NCBI GenBank assembly: GCA_027491355.1
Contig: JAIXWI010000030.1
Location: 155,663-219,662 of the forward strand
DNA length: 64,000 nt
From: Bacteroidota bacterium
Lineage (GTDB): Bacteria; Bacteroidota; Bacteroidia; UKL13-3
Direction: 5' to 3'
The position numbers and the translations under genes were made by a program. Each line of letters opens with the position of its first letter. Position 1 is the first letter of the stretch. The notes under the pieces are model-generated. The model was given only the letters and a program-made list of their open reading frames with translations. It was not told where the DNA came from and searched no databases. This document shows, piece by piece, positions 10,120 to 19,891 of the stretch.

Positions 10120-11452
10120 ATTTCACCTCCTTTTCTAACACCCCCAATTCATTCAAACTTTTAAATAACAATACGGCCATTAATACATAAAACTGAGCAT
10201 ACTTAAAATTTTCAAGCGGATCAGCAGTACTCTCAAAATAAATTGAAGATGTTAAAATCATGAAGAATATCAATGGATGCGTTACCCATTTACTTACAAC
10301 CTTGACATGTCTAAACTGCTTTAAAATGATAAAAATAAATCCCAAATGAAAATAGAGTCCAATCAAACCTAGGTTTAAGAAAGTACCTAAAAATCCGTTG
10401 TCAGCAAAATCTTCAATAATTTTAGTATATCCTAAACCTACAAAAATAGAGGCTGGATTAGCATACTTCACAAAGTCATCAATCCTGCTTTGCCAAAACT
10501 CATCACGTCCAGCAACAGCCGTTACACTCTTGGTATCGTCATATTCCTCAACTGTTGAAATGATACGTCCTTGGATGAGGTCAGCGGCTAATAAAAAAAC
10601 AAATAAAAATACTGTAGCTACTATGATACTGATTCCTTTGAATGTAACTTTAGTTTTATCTTTTTGATTCAAATACAAAAACAAGAGGGTATTAAAAACA
10701 AAAACAACAATAGCTGTTCTAGACCCAAAAACAGTAAAGATAGATATGAGCGAACCAAATAAAAAAACCAAACTAAAAATTGTAGTCATGAGTTTTTTAG
10801 AATACATAATGTTTGCAAATAAAATACTACTTACCATGGCATACAATATTGCGGACATGTTTGCATTGCCTGTAAAACCAACAGCTCTGTATGTAAACAC
10901 CTCCCTTTCGAACGAATAAATGTATTCGTCAGATGCAACAATACCTCCACCTAATACAGGTAAATAAGTATTTACAATAAAGTATTTAACATTAAACAAA
11001 TCATAGAACTCAAAGTATACAAATGGCAAATACACAATCAACATGATGACGAAAAAACGAATGAGTTTCTCGTAATCTTCTTTTGTCATTGTAATGTTGT
11101 TGACAACCATTAAAATCAAGGTAAATCTGAACCACCTGTAAAAATGGGCGAAAATTTGTGGTTTTATAGGAGCAGCTAAATATAGGTATTCAAATAAAGT
11201 TGATATGAATGCAATACTTCCCATTGCAATACCTAAATTGTACAATACTTTGTATTCTTTGAAATTGGTGGTATCACGTAGTTGAGTTTTTGCCTGAAAC
11301 ATGAGCGCCAAAAACAACAGTAAATCAGAAAACCTAAATGCATAGAAAGCCACATTGGTGGGTTGAAAGAAAACCACGAATATGAAAAATGCAATGAATT
11401 TCCACGTATTATAAAAACTCAATTCTGTTTCTGCTAGTTTATGCTGCTCCAT
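10106..11452 (-). CDS. wzy: O-antigen polymerase / ligase-like integral membrane protein (Wzy)
   Basis: 448 aa, strongly hydrophobic, with roughly ten or more membrane segments and a large periplasmic-type loop. The segment YRAVGFTGNANMSA (Arg, Gly and Asn/Asn pattern) and the later FVGLGYTKIIEDFADNGFLG segment are typical of O-antigen polymerase/ligase family proteins. It would polymerise flipped repeat units in the periplasm. Neighbouring wzx (14-bp overlap) fits a Wzx/Wzy-dependent pathway. Wzy and WaaL-like ligases share this fold, so a ligase role is the main alternative. Confidence 0.8.
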   Translation of the reverse strand: MEQHKLAETELSFYNTWKFIAFFIFVVFFQPTNVAFYAFRFSDLLLFLALMFQAKTQLRDTTNFKEYKVLYNLGIAMGSIAFISTLFEYLYLAAPIKPQIFAHFYRWFRFTLILMVVNNITMTKEDYEKLIRFFVIMLIVYLPFVYFEFYDLFNVKYFIVNTYLPVLGGGIVASDEYIYSFEREVFTYRAVGFTGNANMSAILYAMVSSILFANIMYSKKLMTTIFSLVFLFGSLISIFTVFGSRTAIVVFVFNTLLFLYLNQKDKTKVTFKGISIIVATVFLFVFLLAADLIQGRIISTVEEYDDTKSVTAVAGRDEFWQSRIDDFVKYANPASIFVGLGYTKIIEDFADNGFLGTFLNLGLIGLYFHLGFIFIILKQFRHVKVVSKWVTHPLIFFMILTSSIYFESTADPLENFKYAQFYVLMAVLLFKSLNELGVLEKEVKYGKV

Positions 11453-12707
11453 GGAAATACTTTTTAGTTACAATTTTAAATGAAAACCATGAGGCTAAAT
11501 AGGCCAGGGTACCTAATGTAATTTTAACATACAATGCACCTTGCATGCCAAAATCAGCAACAACTATATAATACAATGGCAAAGAAATGAATAATAAAAA
11601 CACTGAAATGTAAAAATTAAAATTAAAAGCTCCCAAACCCATTATTGCTGTATCCTTGATATTGTTCATAAAATTGAATGTCCATGCAATGACCAATCCT
11701 TGAAAATAAAAACCTGATTGGTGGTACTTTCCTTTGAAAACAAAATCTACCATGAATGGGATTGCAAAATAAACAAAAACCAAGGTGATTAAAGATACCA
11801 TGTGATTTAATTTATTGTAATGGCTATAGGTACTTTTCCACTTTTGATACTGATTGGAAATTCCGGCAAAATGCGGATAAGCAATTTGTTGGATGGTTTG
11901 AGGAATGACATTTAAAATTGATATCAGTGTAATAGCAAAAGCATATTGACCAAAAACACTTAAATCTAATACAAAATGATTGATAAATAAGATGTCTAAA
12001 GAAGAGTACAAAAAACCAATAAAATTTGTCATCAAGGCGAATTTAGACAGGTGCCATAATGACCCAAACTTTTTAAAAAACAATACTGGTTTTACCATGA
12101 TTCTGCTTTCCCTTGGAAGCGAATAAAAAAGCAGAGCCAAAGAAAAAAAACCACCAATCAACACTCCCCATACATATCCATGTAACTGAAAAAAGTATGA
12201 CATTCCAACTATTAAAACAACCGCTATAATTTTACTAATACTTTGAAGCTTTGCATACATTTTAATTCTGTCTATACCTTGGTAGTATCCACCTAATAAA
12301 CTCTGAATTGCCAGGGGGAAAAGAAACAACATATACACAGGGAAAAGAGATTTGATAGCTACATCACTTGAAATAAAATTCATATAATTAGCAGCTGTTA
12401 AAAAGAGCCAAACCAGCACAAATACCAATGCTGTAACTACGAATGAAACATACAAATAAGCACTTTTACCTTTGTCAGAATCTTGCTGAGTAGTTAATTT
12501 AACAATAGAAACGTTCATACCCAAGGCGCACATTGTTGTTGCTAATCCAACATATGTTTGCATGATTCTGATTGCACCTATATCAGACGGATTCAAAAAC
12601 TTAGCAACAAATAACTGAGAAGCAAAACCAGCCAATAAAATGAGTCCATTTGCACCAAGCAAATGAAAAAATCCTTTTTCAAATACCTTTTTTACCTCAG
12701 CCCTCAT
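11439..12707 (-). CDS. wzx: Polysaccharide repeat-unit flippase (Wzx, MATE/MOP superfamily)
   Basis: 422 aa with about 12-14 hydrophobic segments. The N-terminus (KGFFHLLGANGLILL, then QLFVAKFLNPSDIGAIRIM) is characteristic of Wzx/RfbX flippases. I place the start at the Met at 12707, because the longer reading from 12785 would add 26 residues lying inside the upstream gene. From 12707 the overlap with that gene is 11 bp, in line with the rest of the operon. It would move undecaprenyl-linked repeat units across the inner membrane for Wzy, the next gene. Confidence 0.85.
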   Translation of the reverse strand: MRAEVKKVFEKGFFHLLGANGLILLAGFASQLFVAKFLNPSDIGAIRIMQTYVGLATTMCALGMNVSIVKLTTQQDSDKGKSAYLYVSFVVTALVFVLVWLFLTAANYMNFISSDVAIKSLFPVYMLFLFPLAIQSLLGGYYQGIDRIKMYAKLQSISKIIAVVLIVGMSYFFQLHGYVWGVLIGGFFSLALLFYSLPRESRIMVKPVLFFKKFGSLWHLSKFALMTNFIGFLYSSLDILFINHFVLDLSVFGQYAFAITLISILNVIPQTIQQIAYPHFAGISNQYQKWKSTYSHYNKLNHMVSLITLVFVYFAIPFMVDFVFKGKYHQSGFYFQGLVIAWTFNFMNNIKDTAIMGLGAFNFNFYISVFLLFISLPLYYIVVADFGMQGALYVKITLGTLAYLASWFSFKIVTKKYFHGAA

Positions 12708-14421
12708 GAATTTCTGGGAATAAAAGTTGATAAGCGTTGAAAAAATTAAAAACCAATAATTTTTCGGTGGTAGTTCCTTGCTCACTTAGGCATTTTAAAT
12801 CCGATGCAAGTTGCTTGTTTTCTATCGTTTCAAATTGATAAGGCCTCAGCAATAATGTGCTCAATTTTGGATTTAGTTCAAACCATTTTTGAACTGGAAC
12901 TGCCACTTTATCTTTTTTCCCTAAAATTATTCTGATTCTATTTTGTATACGTGCTGCTAGTAATTTGTATTCATTAGATGTGGGTAAGGCATCATATTTC
13001 CAAGGATACTGATTTACCATTTTGTGCTTCAAGTTCATCCAATCTATGGTTAAATTACCATTGAACCTGAATTTAGGAGCTATGGAAAATGCATAGGATG
13101 CAAATTCAGGCTCCATATAGGTATACACACTTGAAGTGAATGGCTCTGTCATCCAAGTACCATTGTGAATAGCATTGAAACCACGGTTATACAAAGCAAA
13201 GAGTTCATCGTTAGCATAGCGCTTTACAATGACATCTAATTCTGTTTGTATACGATCAATGTATGTATTTGAAACACCCCATCTCTGAGCATGAACAGCT
13301 TCATGGCATGTATTTTTTAGATAACCACCTTTACTACTTTCAGCCAAAATGCCGTTGTGTGTTAAGCCAAAATGCTCAAAGTTTAATTGTTGATTGGCTA
13401 ATAAAGTTTGAGCCGCACCAAAATAGTAAACAGAACAATTGTTCAAAATCAATGGCAGTTTACTGTGTTGTAAATAGGAACCATCGCCTAATTTTATGAT
13501 AAAGTGTAAATGCCCTAAGTCATTGGTAATTGTTCTTGCTGTTAATTCATCGCTCGATTGGTCTTGTCCAAAAGTAAGGTTAGTTTGATTTTTGTAACCT
13601 AATTCACTTGCTAGCATGACATTCAATCTTGAATCTAAACCACCACTGAGATGTACCAAGTGCTTGTAACCATTTTGAAGGTCTTTTTGGTATTCTAATT
13701 GGATTGAACGCAAAAACAATGTATCTAATGTTTCATAAACAGCATTGGAAAGATGGTTAATTTTTACTTCATTGGTGTATTTGAAATATTGATTTAAATG
13801 TGAACCTGAAATCGGATTCACATTGAATGTTCGGCCTGGCTCAAGCTTTTTAATTTCCTGAACCAAAGTCTGGTCAGCTAATAAATAACCAAAGGTAATG
13901 AACTGGTAGGCGGCAACTGTGTTTAGTGAGGTGGGTATTTGTAAGAAAGTGAGCAAATCTTTTACAAAAAAAACAGAAGATGAAAATATAAAAACTGCTT
14001 CATTTTCAAAATAGAAAAATGGTTTAGAACCTGTTTGGTCGGTTACCAATGTTAATGACTGTTCCAGCTCATTGAAATAAAAAGACTGAAAAGTTCCTTT
14101 TATACCCGTTAAATAATCACCTATATTATTGGTTTGAGCTGCCTTTGTTATGGATTTTAGCTGTTCAGGCTTGATCCAATTTTCAGCGCTGGTATCTTCC
14201 GCTAAATTGACCCCATCAAATCCAAATACATTGGCATTGTTTTGAAACAACCCTTTGTCTTTTTTGAATTTATTATTCGAATACCATGCAACTCTGAATT
14301 TTGGACAAACTATTTCGTGTTGGTATGGAAACAATTCATTCTGTGTAGGGCTGAATTTGAATGCCTCTAATTTTTCTTTGTAAGTTGTCGACTTGATGAT
14401 ATATCCACTAAATCCGCTCAT
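12697..14421 (-). CDS. Asparagine synthase family protein with Ser in place of catalytic Cys2
   Basis: 574 aa. The C-terminal half has an intact PP-loop ATP motif SGGLDS (259-264), so an AsnB-type adenylating domain is present. The N-terminus reads MSGFSG where functional glutaminases read MCGI; the nucleophile Cys2 is Ser, so glutamine hydrolysis by this domain is unlikely. Family members of this kind occur in sugar loci and may use free ammonia, another amine, or an amino sugar as the nucleophile. The operon also has a canonical AsnB (3260) and an ATP-grasp protein (16715), so amide chemistry on the glycan is a recurring theme here. Function is inferred, not known. Confidence 0.78.
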   Translation of the reverse strand: MSGFSGYIIKSTTYKEKLEAFKFSPTQNELFPYQHEIVCPKFRVAWYSNNKFKKDKGLFQNNANVFGFDGVNLAEDTSAENWIKPEQLKSITKAAQTNNIGDYLTGIKGTFQSFYFNELEQSLTLVTDQTGSKPFFYFENEAVFIFSSSVFFVKDLLTFLQIPTSLNTVAAYQFITFGYLLADQTLVQEIKKLEPGRTFNVNPISGSHLNQYFKYTNEVKINHLSNAVYETLDTLFLRSIQLEYQKDLQNGYKHLVHLSGGLDSRLNVMLASELGYKNQTNLTFGQDQSSDELTARTITNDLGHLHFIIKLGDGSYLQHSKLPLILNNCSVYYFGAAQTLLANQQLNFEHFGLTHNGILAESSKGGYLKNTCHEAVHAQRWGVSNTYIDRIQTELDVIVKRYANDELFALYNRGFNAIHNGTWMTEPFTSSVYTYMEPEFASYAFSIAPKFRFNGNLTIDWMNLKHKMVNQYPWKYDALPTSNEYKLLAARIQNRIRIILGKKDKVAVPVQKWFELNPKLSTLLLRPYQFETIENKQLASDLKCLSEQGTTTEKLLVFNFFNAYQLLFPEIHEG

Positions 14422-14427
14422 TGTATT

Positions 14428-15588
14428 TTATTTGGTGTATAAATTGAGCCATTTGTTTTTATTCGCATCCCAAGAAACCATGTTGTTGATGATTTCAAAG
14501 TTTTTTTGACAAGCCAATTGTTGTTCAGTTAATTGCTGTAAAACTGTATTCAATTGAATTGCTAAATTTTCAGGAGTAACTCTGTGGTAGTTGGTTTGTA
14601 AATGATCAAGATGCTCATATGGCAACCAATTCCCTGTAATAACCACAGAACCCGCCAACAAATGTTCATACAATGCAGAGGCTGCTTGGTCTCTTTTCGA
14701 AACCAATACAAATACATCTGTTGCATAACGCAGCGCGGTAACCTCCTCGTTGCTCAAATAATTTTTATATACGCGGTATGGGAGTTTACTACTTTGCATT
14801 TTATACTCAACGATTGCATGGTTCTGTAGGTAATCTCTTCCATATGTCATTGGAAAAATAACTTGAATTGTTCGTCCATTTATTGCGTTAAATGGCAGTT
14901 TGTTGAGGCAATCAATCATCAAATCAAATTGCATGATTTCGTCGCCACAATAACCACAAGTGATTAATACATCCTTTTCTTCAAAGCCCAATATTTGCTT
15001 AGCCTGCGATCGTGTTTGTGTGACATGTAGTTTAAACATATTTTCCATAACAGGCATGAGTGGAATCAACTGTATTGCTGCTAATTTTGAATGGGGGTCA
15101 TACTTAGCTTGAACCTGATCTAAAAAAACTTTATTTTCAGCAATTATGGTATTGGCAAATGAACAACTGATTTTATTGAAGAAATGCCTTAGTTTACCAA
15201 TCTGGTTAAAATCACTTCCATAAAATGTAAGGTAAACAAACCTTGATTTTAGCCTAAACAATAGCACCAAAAATGCATAGTAATAATGCATGAATTGAAA
15301 ATGAACATAATCGTATTTGGGCAGTTTAGAACCTAAAACAAGCAAGCGTATGAGTTGTATGGCAACTCTTAATTTAGGAATTTGATGGTACCATTTGTTT
15401 GAAGAAGGCAATACATATAGATTGTTGAAATAGGGCTGTAAAAAATCAATATCAGAAGCATTTTTAACAGCAGTTAAAAAACAATCCATTTGTGTATCGC
15501 AACCATCTTCTTTTAATTTCTTAAGCGTCCTGGCAACAAATGTTTTTACCAAATGACTTTCTGACACAATCAATAATTTCTTACTCAT
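14428..15588 (-). CDS. Glycosyltransferase resembling WecF (Fuc4NAc transferase-like)
   Basis: 386 aa. The C-terminal half resembles WecF: a CGYCGDE segment in place of the GNSGD motif, then IQVIFPMTYGRDY, a YLSNEEVTALRYATD segment, and a region ending in LLAGSVVITG. WecF-type enzymes transfer 4-acetamido-4,6-dideoxyhexose onto lipid-linked intermediates. A 4-amino-4,6-dideoxy sugar donor could be supplied by the VioA-like aminotransferase encoded at 17724, but this link is inference. It lies 6 nt before the Ser2 asparagine-synthase gene and overlaps the preceding glycosyltransferase gene by 4 bp. Confidence 0.62.
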   Translation of the reverse strand: MSKKLLIVSESHLVKTFVARTLKKLKEDGCDTQMDCFLTAVKNASDIDFLQPYFNNLYVLPSSNKWYHQIPKLRVAIQLIRLLVLGSKLPKYDYVHFQFMHYYYAFLVLLFRLKSRFVYLTFYGSDFNQIGKLRHFFNKISCSFANTIIAENKVFLDQVQAKYDPHSKLAAIQLIPLMPVMENMFKLHVTQTRSQAKQILGFEEKDVLITCGYCGDEIMQFDLMIDCLNKLPFNAINGRTIQVIFPMTYGRDYLQNHAIVEYKMQSSKLPYRVYKNYLSNEEVTALRYATDVFVLVSKRDQAASALYEHLLAGSVVITGNWLPYEHLDHLQTNYHRVTPENLAIQLNTVLQQLTEQQLACQKNFEIINNMVSWDANKNKWLNLYTK

Positions 15589-16718
15589 TTTGACGAATTA
15601 AAAAGTTCAGAAATGTATTGATGGTACAATTGTGCTGTACCGGAAGCGGAGCGCTCATGAACATTTTTTTTACTGATTGCACCATGTTGGTCTATCAATG
15701 ATGGATTCAATAAATAATTGGCCAAAGCCTTTTTCATGGTCGTTAAATGCAATGGTTCTATGTATCCATTTACTCCATTCTCTAGGTATTCAGATACATT
15801 TAAAATTTGATCACTGATAACAACCCCCATGCCAGAAGCCATTCCTTCTATGAGCGTATTGGGTCCGTTAGAGTTTTTAGCAGGTATAAACAATACATCT
15901 GCATGCTTATAAATCAGGTGTAAATCGTTCCAATTTTTAATGCCATCAATGAATTGAATTTTATTTGCTAACCCTTTTACTGTAATCAAATCTTCACATT
16001 CCTTTCTCATTGATCCATGTGCATTCATGCGCATGGTAACTTGATGAAAATCTTGAATCAATAATGAAAATACCTCAATAGCGAAAAGTGGATTGTATGC
16101 GTCTTCCAATCGACCTGGAAATAAAATTAACAAATTCTCTCCAACTGTTTTATTGCGTTTTTCATGTTGCAAATGCATGTCTATGTCTTGTGGATACCTT
16201 GTTAACCTAACTTTAGAAGCAGGGTAATGATAAAGTTCTATAAACTGATTCACTACATTTGGCCCCATGGCAAATAACCGATCCATGGGTCTAAAAAACA
16301 TGAGTGTGAATCGCCTCAAGGCCCTTTTTATCTGAAACAAAAAAGGATGTATAGCAAACCTATTGAGCTCTAGTGTTTCTGTATAAAATATTACCTTTTT
16401 ACCATTGATTTTGCTCCACAACAAAACCAATAAATGCATAGGAATGAAAAAACCACCCATGATAATGATATCTGGATTGAATTCATTTATTTTTTTAAAC
16501 ACCCTAAAATTGAAATAACCAAAAAATCGGATGTTTTTAGAGCCATTTAATATTTCGCAATTTTGGCCCAATGGTATTTTCCAAAATTGAGGTCTGTCTT
16601 TTTCTAGGTGCACATAAAACCAAAACTTAGATTGGTAATAAGTTTGTAATGCTTCACAAAACTTTACCTGATAAGGAGCGGCCATATTGCTTAGAAATAA
16701 AAGTTTGGGCTGGCTCAT
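15585..16718 (-). CDS. GT4-like glycosyltransferase
   Basis: 377 aa, GT-B fold. N-terminal FLSNMAAPYQVKF, central LFPGRLEDAYNP and a C-terminal DVLFIPAKNSNGPNTLIEG segment with the conserved glutamate of the GT1/GT4 superfamily. It likely adds a sugar to the growing repeat unit. Both ends overlap neighbouring genes by 4 bp (ATGA-type junctions), so it is translationally coupled to the ATP-grasp gene upstream and the WecF-like gene downstream. Specificity cannot be stated. Confidence 0.82.
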   Translation of the reverse strand: MSQPKLLFLSNMAAPYQVKFCEALQTYYQSKFWFYVHLEKDRPQFWKIPLGQNCEILNGSKNIRFFGYFNFRVFKKINEFNPDIIIMGGFFIPMHLLVLLWSKINGKKVIFYTETLELNRFAIHPFLFQIKRALRRFTLMFFRPMDRLFAMGPNVVNQFIELYHYPASKVRLTRYPQDIDMHLQHEKRNKTVGENLLILFPGRLEDAYNPLFAIEVFSLLIQDFHQVTMRMNAHGSMRKECEDLITVKGLANKIQFIDGIKNWNDLHLIYKHADVLFIPAKNSNGPNTLIEGMASGMGVVISDQILNVSEYLENGVNGYIEPLHLTTMKKALANYLLNPSLIDQHGAISKKNVHERSASGTAQLYHQYISELFNSSK

Positions 16719-17731
16719 TTTTGTTTGTGTAATGAAATTCCTTTGGCAATGACTGCACCGTATTCTATGGCAATATCTGCAGCTGAAGGTTGCTCATCAT
16801 TGAGCCATTTATGGTAGAGTTCAGGCACATTTAATCCTGACAAATGTGAAAACGGATATCCCCCTCCAAAGCGCGGGTTTAAATCGATTAAATAGACTTC
16901 ACCATTTGCTGTTAAAATAAAATCAGCATCTAGAAGTCCTATGTGTTTGGTTGAGGCAGAAATTTCCTCGGCTACCATTTGTAATTGTTTGTTTTCAACA
17001 ACTTCAGCCATGTCTGTTTCTCCAGCTCGCATGGCCAATTTCTTTTTAACCAAAGCAAAGAAAAAGTTTCCATTAAAATCGTTAACTATGTCGATGCCGT
17101 ACTCCTGCCCTTTAGCCATTTGCTGAATGAGCATTTGATTTTTTTGATGACTAGGTACAGGGTCTTGTAAAAAAGATTCTCCTAATTGTGACTGTAAATG
17201 ATTGAAGGTATTATTGAGTGACTCAAGGTTTTCTACTACACTGGTTGCAATTGAACCCGTTCCCCATCTTGGTTTAACAATTAGAGGAAATTGAATAGCT
17301 CCTTCATCTAATGCGCTTAGCACATCTTTTAAAGTTGTAAAGGTTTTAGGCACCTTGATTGATGTTAAATTGGAGAATTGAGCATAGGCCAATTTATCAA
17401 AACAGTTTTCAATTGTTTCAGGAGATGAGACAACGATGGTGGTTCCAATTTTTTTGAATTGTTCAGTTTCTTTTGATAACACACTCAAGTCCATATCAAA
17501 CAGCGGAACAATTAATTGAATGTCATTTTTTTGACAAATGTCTAACAAAAAGGGTATGTATGCATCGCTTTTAATAGGGGGAGATACAAAAGCTTGGTCT
17601 GCCTCAAACATGCCAGAGGTTTGCTTGATACTATTGGAGGCATAAAGTTTACCGCTAAAACTTTCCCTAAAAAAAGGGATCATATAGTTTCTTCTTCCAA
17701 TACTCGTAAACAAGACATTGAGTTTATCCAT
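16715..17731 (-). CDS. ATP-grasp domain protein (carbamoyl-phosphate-synthase-like ligase)
   Basis: 338 aa. It has an N-terminal pre-ATP-grasp Rossmann-like region (to about residue 100), the ATP-binding lysine segment PLIVKPRWGTGS (Lys153) and a metal-binding VYLIDLNPRFGGG segment near residues 280-292. ATP-grasp ligases join a carboxylate to an amine or thiol through an acyl-phosphate. Inside a polysaccharide operon it may attach an amino acid or other acid to an amino sugar; the adjacent amide-forming asparagine-synthase homologues make this attractive, but the substrates are unknown. Overlaps of 8 bp and 4 bp tie it to its neighbours. Confidence 0.8.
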   Translation of the reverse strand: MDKLNVLFTSIGRRNYMIPFFRESFSGKLYASNSIKQTSGMFEADQAFVSPPIKSDAYIPFLLDICQKNDIQLIVPLFDMDLSVLSKETEQFKKIGTTIVVSSPETIENCFDKLAYAQFSNLTSIKVPKTFTTLKDVLSALDEGAIQFPLIVKPRWGTGSIATSVVENLESLNNTFNHLQSQLGESFLQDPVPSHQKNQMLIQQMAKGQEYGIDIVNDFNGNFFFALVKKKLAMRAGETDMAEVVENKQLQMVAEEISASTKHIGLLDADFILTANGEVYLIDLNPRFGGGYPFSHLSGLNVPELYHKWLNDEQPSAADIAIEYGAVIAKGISLHKQK

Positions 17732-18812
17732 AGTTCTGAATTCTTAAAATAAGCCTTGCAATCAATTGCACTTCTTCCTCACTCAAACTATAAAACAAAG
17801 GCAAGCACATAACCCTTTCAGAAATGCTATGGGAGTTTACCAATGCAGGGTTTTCAGTTACATATGGAATTTTATCTAGTGAAGGATAAAAATACCTTCT
17901 GGGAAAAATATTGGCAATATTTAATTCAGACAATGTGCGATGAAATTGTTCAGCATCATTGAATACAAGAGGATAATAAGAGCAATTGTAATCAGTATCA
18001 GCATAAATTACAGGTCGGTACGCATTGAGTTGTGGAAACAACAAACTATCGTATAAATGAGTTAATTTTTTTCTTTGTACCAATATGTCATCGATGTACT
18101 CTAAGTTTACCAAACCCATGGCTGCATGGAATTCCGAATTCTTTCCATTGATACCTACCATGGCAAATTTTTCAGGTCCATCATGTCCGAAATTCCTGTG
18201 AAAAGCCATTCTTTCAATGGTTGATGGATTGTTTGAAAAAACAGCACCACCTTCTATGGTATGGAACAATTTGGTTGCGTGAAAAGAAGTCGTTGTAATG
18301 TCTCCGTATTCGAATAACGATTTTCCTTGAACACTGGTACCAAAAGCATGTGCACCATCATAAATCACTTTTAAATTGTGCTTATTTGCAATTTTCTCAA
18401 TGGCAAAAACATCACATGGGTTGCCATACACATGGGTTGCCAATATTGCAGTGGTTTTATCTGTTATTGCAGCTTCAATCAATTCAGGATTGATATTCAA
18501 GCTTTGAGGATCTATGTCTACAAAAACTGGAGTACAACCTTCCCATACAATACTGCTGGTTGTAGCTACATATGAAAAAGGTGTTGTGATGATTTCTCCA
18601 GACAGGTCTAAAGCTTTAATTGCAATTTGAATGGCAATGGTTCCATTATTGGTATACAATAGGTGCTTTAAATTCAAATACTTTTTTAATGACAATTCTA
18701 AGTCGTTTACCAATGGACCATTATTGGTAAGCCATGCTCTTTGCCAAATACCATTTACTTTGTCTTGGTATTTTTCTATGGGAGGTAAAAAAGGTTTTGT
18801 TACTGGTATCAT
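17724..18812 (-). CDS. DegT/DnrJ/EryC1/StrS aminotransferase, VioA-like
   Basis: 362 aa. The PLP lysine is Lys181 in SFHATKLFHTIEGG, and YDGAHAFG (about 151-158) is the cofactor Asp region. The opening MIPVTKPFLPP and the HATKLFHT signature are those of the group that includes VioA, which makes dTDP-4-amino-4,6-dideoxyglucose. It probably transfers an amino group from glutamate to a 4-keto-6-deoxy sugar nucleotide. No dTDP-glucose synthesis genes (rmlA, rmlB) are in the window, so the donor nucleotide is uncertain. It overlaps the PtmE-like gene by 4 bp. Confidence 0.8.
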   Translation of the reverse strand: MIPVTKPFLPPIEKYQDKVNGIWQRAWLTNNGPLVNDLELSLKKYLNLKHLLYTNNGTIAIQIAIKALDLSGEIITTPFSYVATTSSIVWEGCTPVFVDIDPQSLNINPELIEAAITDKTTAILATHVYGNPCDVFAIEKIANKHNLKVIYDGAHAFGTSVQGKSLFEYGDITTTSFHATKLFHTIEGGAVFSNNPSTIERMAFHRNFGHDGPEKFAMVGINGKNSEFHAAMGLVNLEYIDDILVQRKKLTHLYDSLLFPQLNAYRPVIYADTDYNCSYYPLVFNDAEQFHRTLSELNIANIFPRRYFYPSLDKIPYVTENPALVNSHSISERVMCLPLFYSLSEEEVQLIARLILRIQNYG

Positions 18813-19891
18813 GTTAATTTCATATTGTTTAAACCCAATCGGCGCATTGAGTCGTTGTACTTATCCCATTCTCCAATATCAAACCAAGAACCCTCGCTCA
18901 CTGGGTATACGCCTACCCGCTTGTTTTCATTTTTAAGCTTGAGCATCAATTCTGTAATATGAAAAAATTCGTTAGTTGGAATATCATTTAGTACATGGGG
19001 CTCAAGAATATACATGCCCGCATTTACCAAAAAATGAAAACTAGGCTTTTCTTTCATATCAGTTAATATGCCATCTTTGGTAGTTTCTAGTGTGCCATAC
19101 GGAATTTCATAATTTTTAACAACTGCAACTGCCGTTAAATCATTTTTGTTTTGCCTATGAAAATCAAGCATTGCTTGATAATTGTCTTTGATTAATATAT
19201 CGCAATTGGAAACAAAAAATGTTTCAGTTAATTTACCTAAGAGTAAATGCAAACTGCCTGCAGTTCCTAAAGGTTTCTCTTCAACGAAGTAATCAATGTC
19301 ATAAGACAAATCACCAAAGTATTGTTCAATCATTTCCTTTTTATAATTCACAGAAGCATAGAATTTTCTACTTCCAAGTTTGTGAAATGATTCGATGATC
19401 CACTCCATGATGGGTTTGTCGCCAAGTGGAATGAGTGGTTTCGGAATGATGTTAGTAATTGGTTTGAGACGGCTTCCCTGACCTCCGGCCATGATAACCA
19501 TTGGACATGTAAAATTTATTGTTGCCTCTGCTTGAGGCAATTCATTGAAAACATCTTCCCAAAAAATAATTTCATGAATTTGGTTATTGCCAGATAAAAC
19601 AGGAATAAATTCCATCCTATGATGTTGGATCAATTGATGAATTTCTTCTTTAGATTGATTGCTATTTGCAACCAAAATATCTTTTCTGAGAATTTCAGTA
19701 ATTGATATTGTTAATTCTTTACCAGCTATGATTGCCCTTTGGATATCGCCTATGCTCAATAAAGAAACAAATTTGTTTTCTAAAACAACCAGTAATAATT
19801 TCTTTTCAATTGCATCCATCTGCTTCAGCGCATCTATTAATGTGGCTGAAGGACTAATTGAAACACTTTTTATTCTGTTTGTTTGAATCAT
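18809..19891 (-). CDS. ptmE: CBS-domain nucleotidyltransferase, PtmE-like sugar-1-phosphate guanylyltransferase
   Basis: 360 aa. Residues about 8-115 hold a pair of CBS motifs. From residue 131 there is a sugar-nucleotidyltransferase domain with MAGGQGSRLKP (134-144) and the Lys151 segment IPKPLIPLGDKP. This CBS + NTP-transferase arrangement is that of PtmE, which makes the GDP-linked amino sugar used in Campylobacter legionaminic-acid synthesis. It sits directly after legC and legB, which fits. The acceptor and nucleotide are inferred from family and context; another sugar-1-phosphate is possible. The start overlaps the end of legC by 4 bp. Confidence 0.8.
   Translation of the reverse strand: MIQTNRIKSVSISPSATLIDALKQMDAIEKKLLLVVLENKFVSLLSIGDIQRAIIAGKELTISITEILRKDILVANSNQSKEEIHQLIQHHRMEFIPVLSGNNQIHEIIFWEDVFNELPQAEATINFTCPMVIMAGGQGSRLKPITNIIPKPLIPLGDKPIMEWIIESFHKLGSRKFYASVNYKKEMIEQYFGDLSYDIDYFVEEKPLGTAGSLHLLLGKLTETFFVSNCDILIKDNYQAMLDFHRQNKNDLTAVAVVKNYEIPYGTLETTKDGILTDMKEKPSFHFLVNAGMYILEPHVLNDIPTNEFFHITELMLKLKNENKRVGVYPVSEGSWFDIGEWDKYNDSMRRLGLNNMKLT

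Noticed and set aside
12708..12785. Longer start for wzx
   Set aside because: The extra 26 residues lie inside the upstream gene and do not resemble flippase N-termini.
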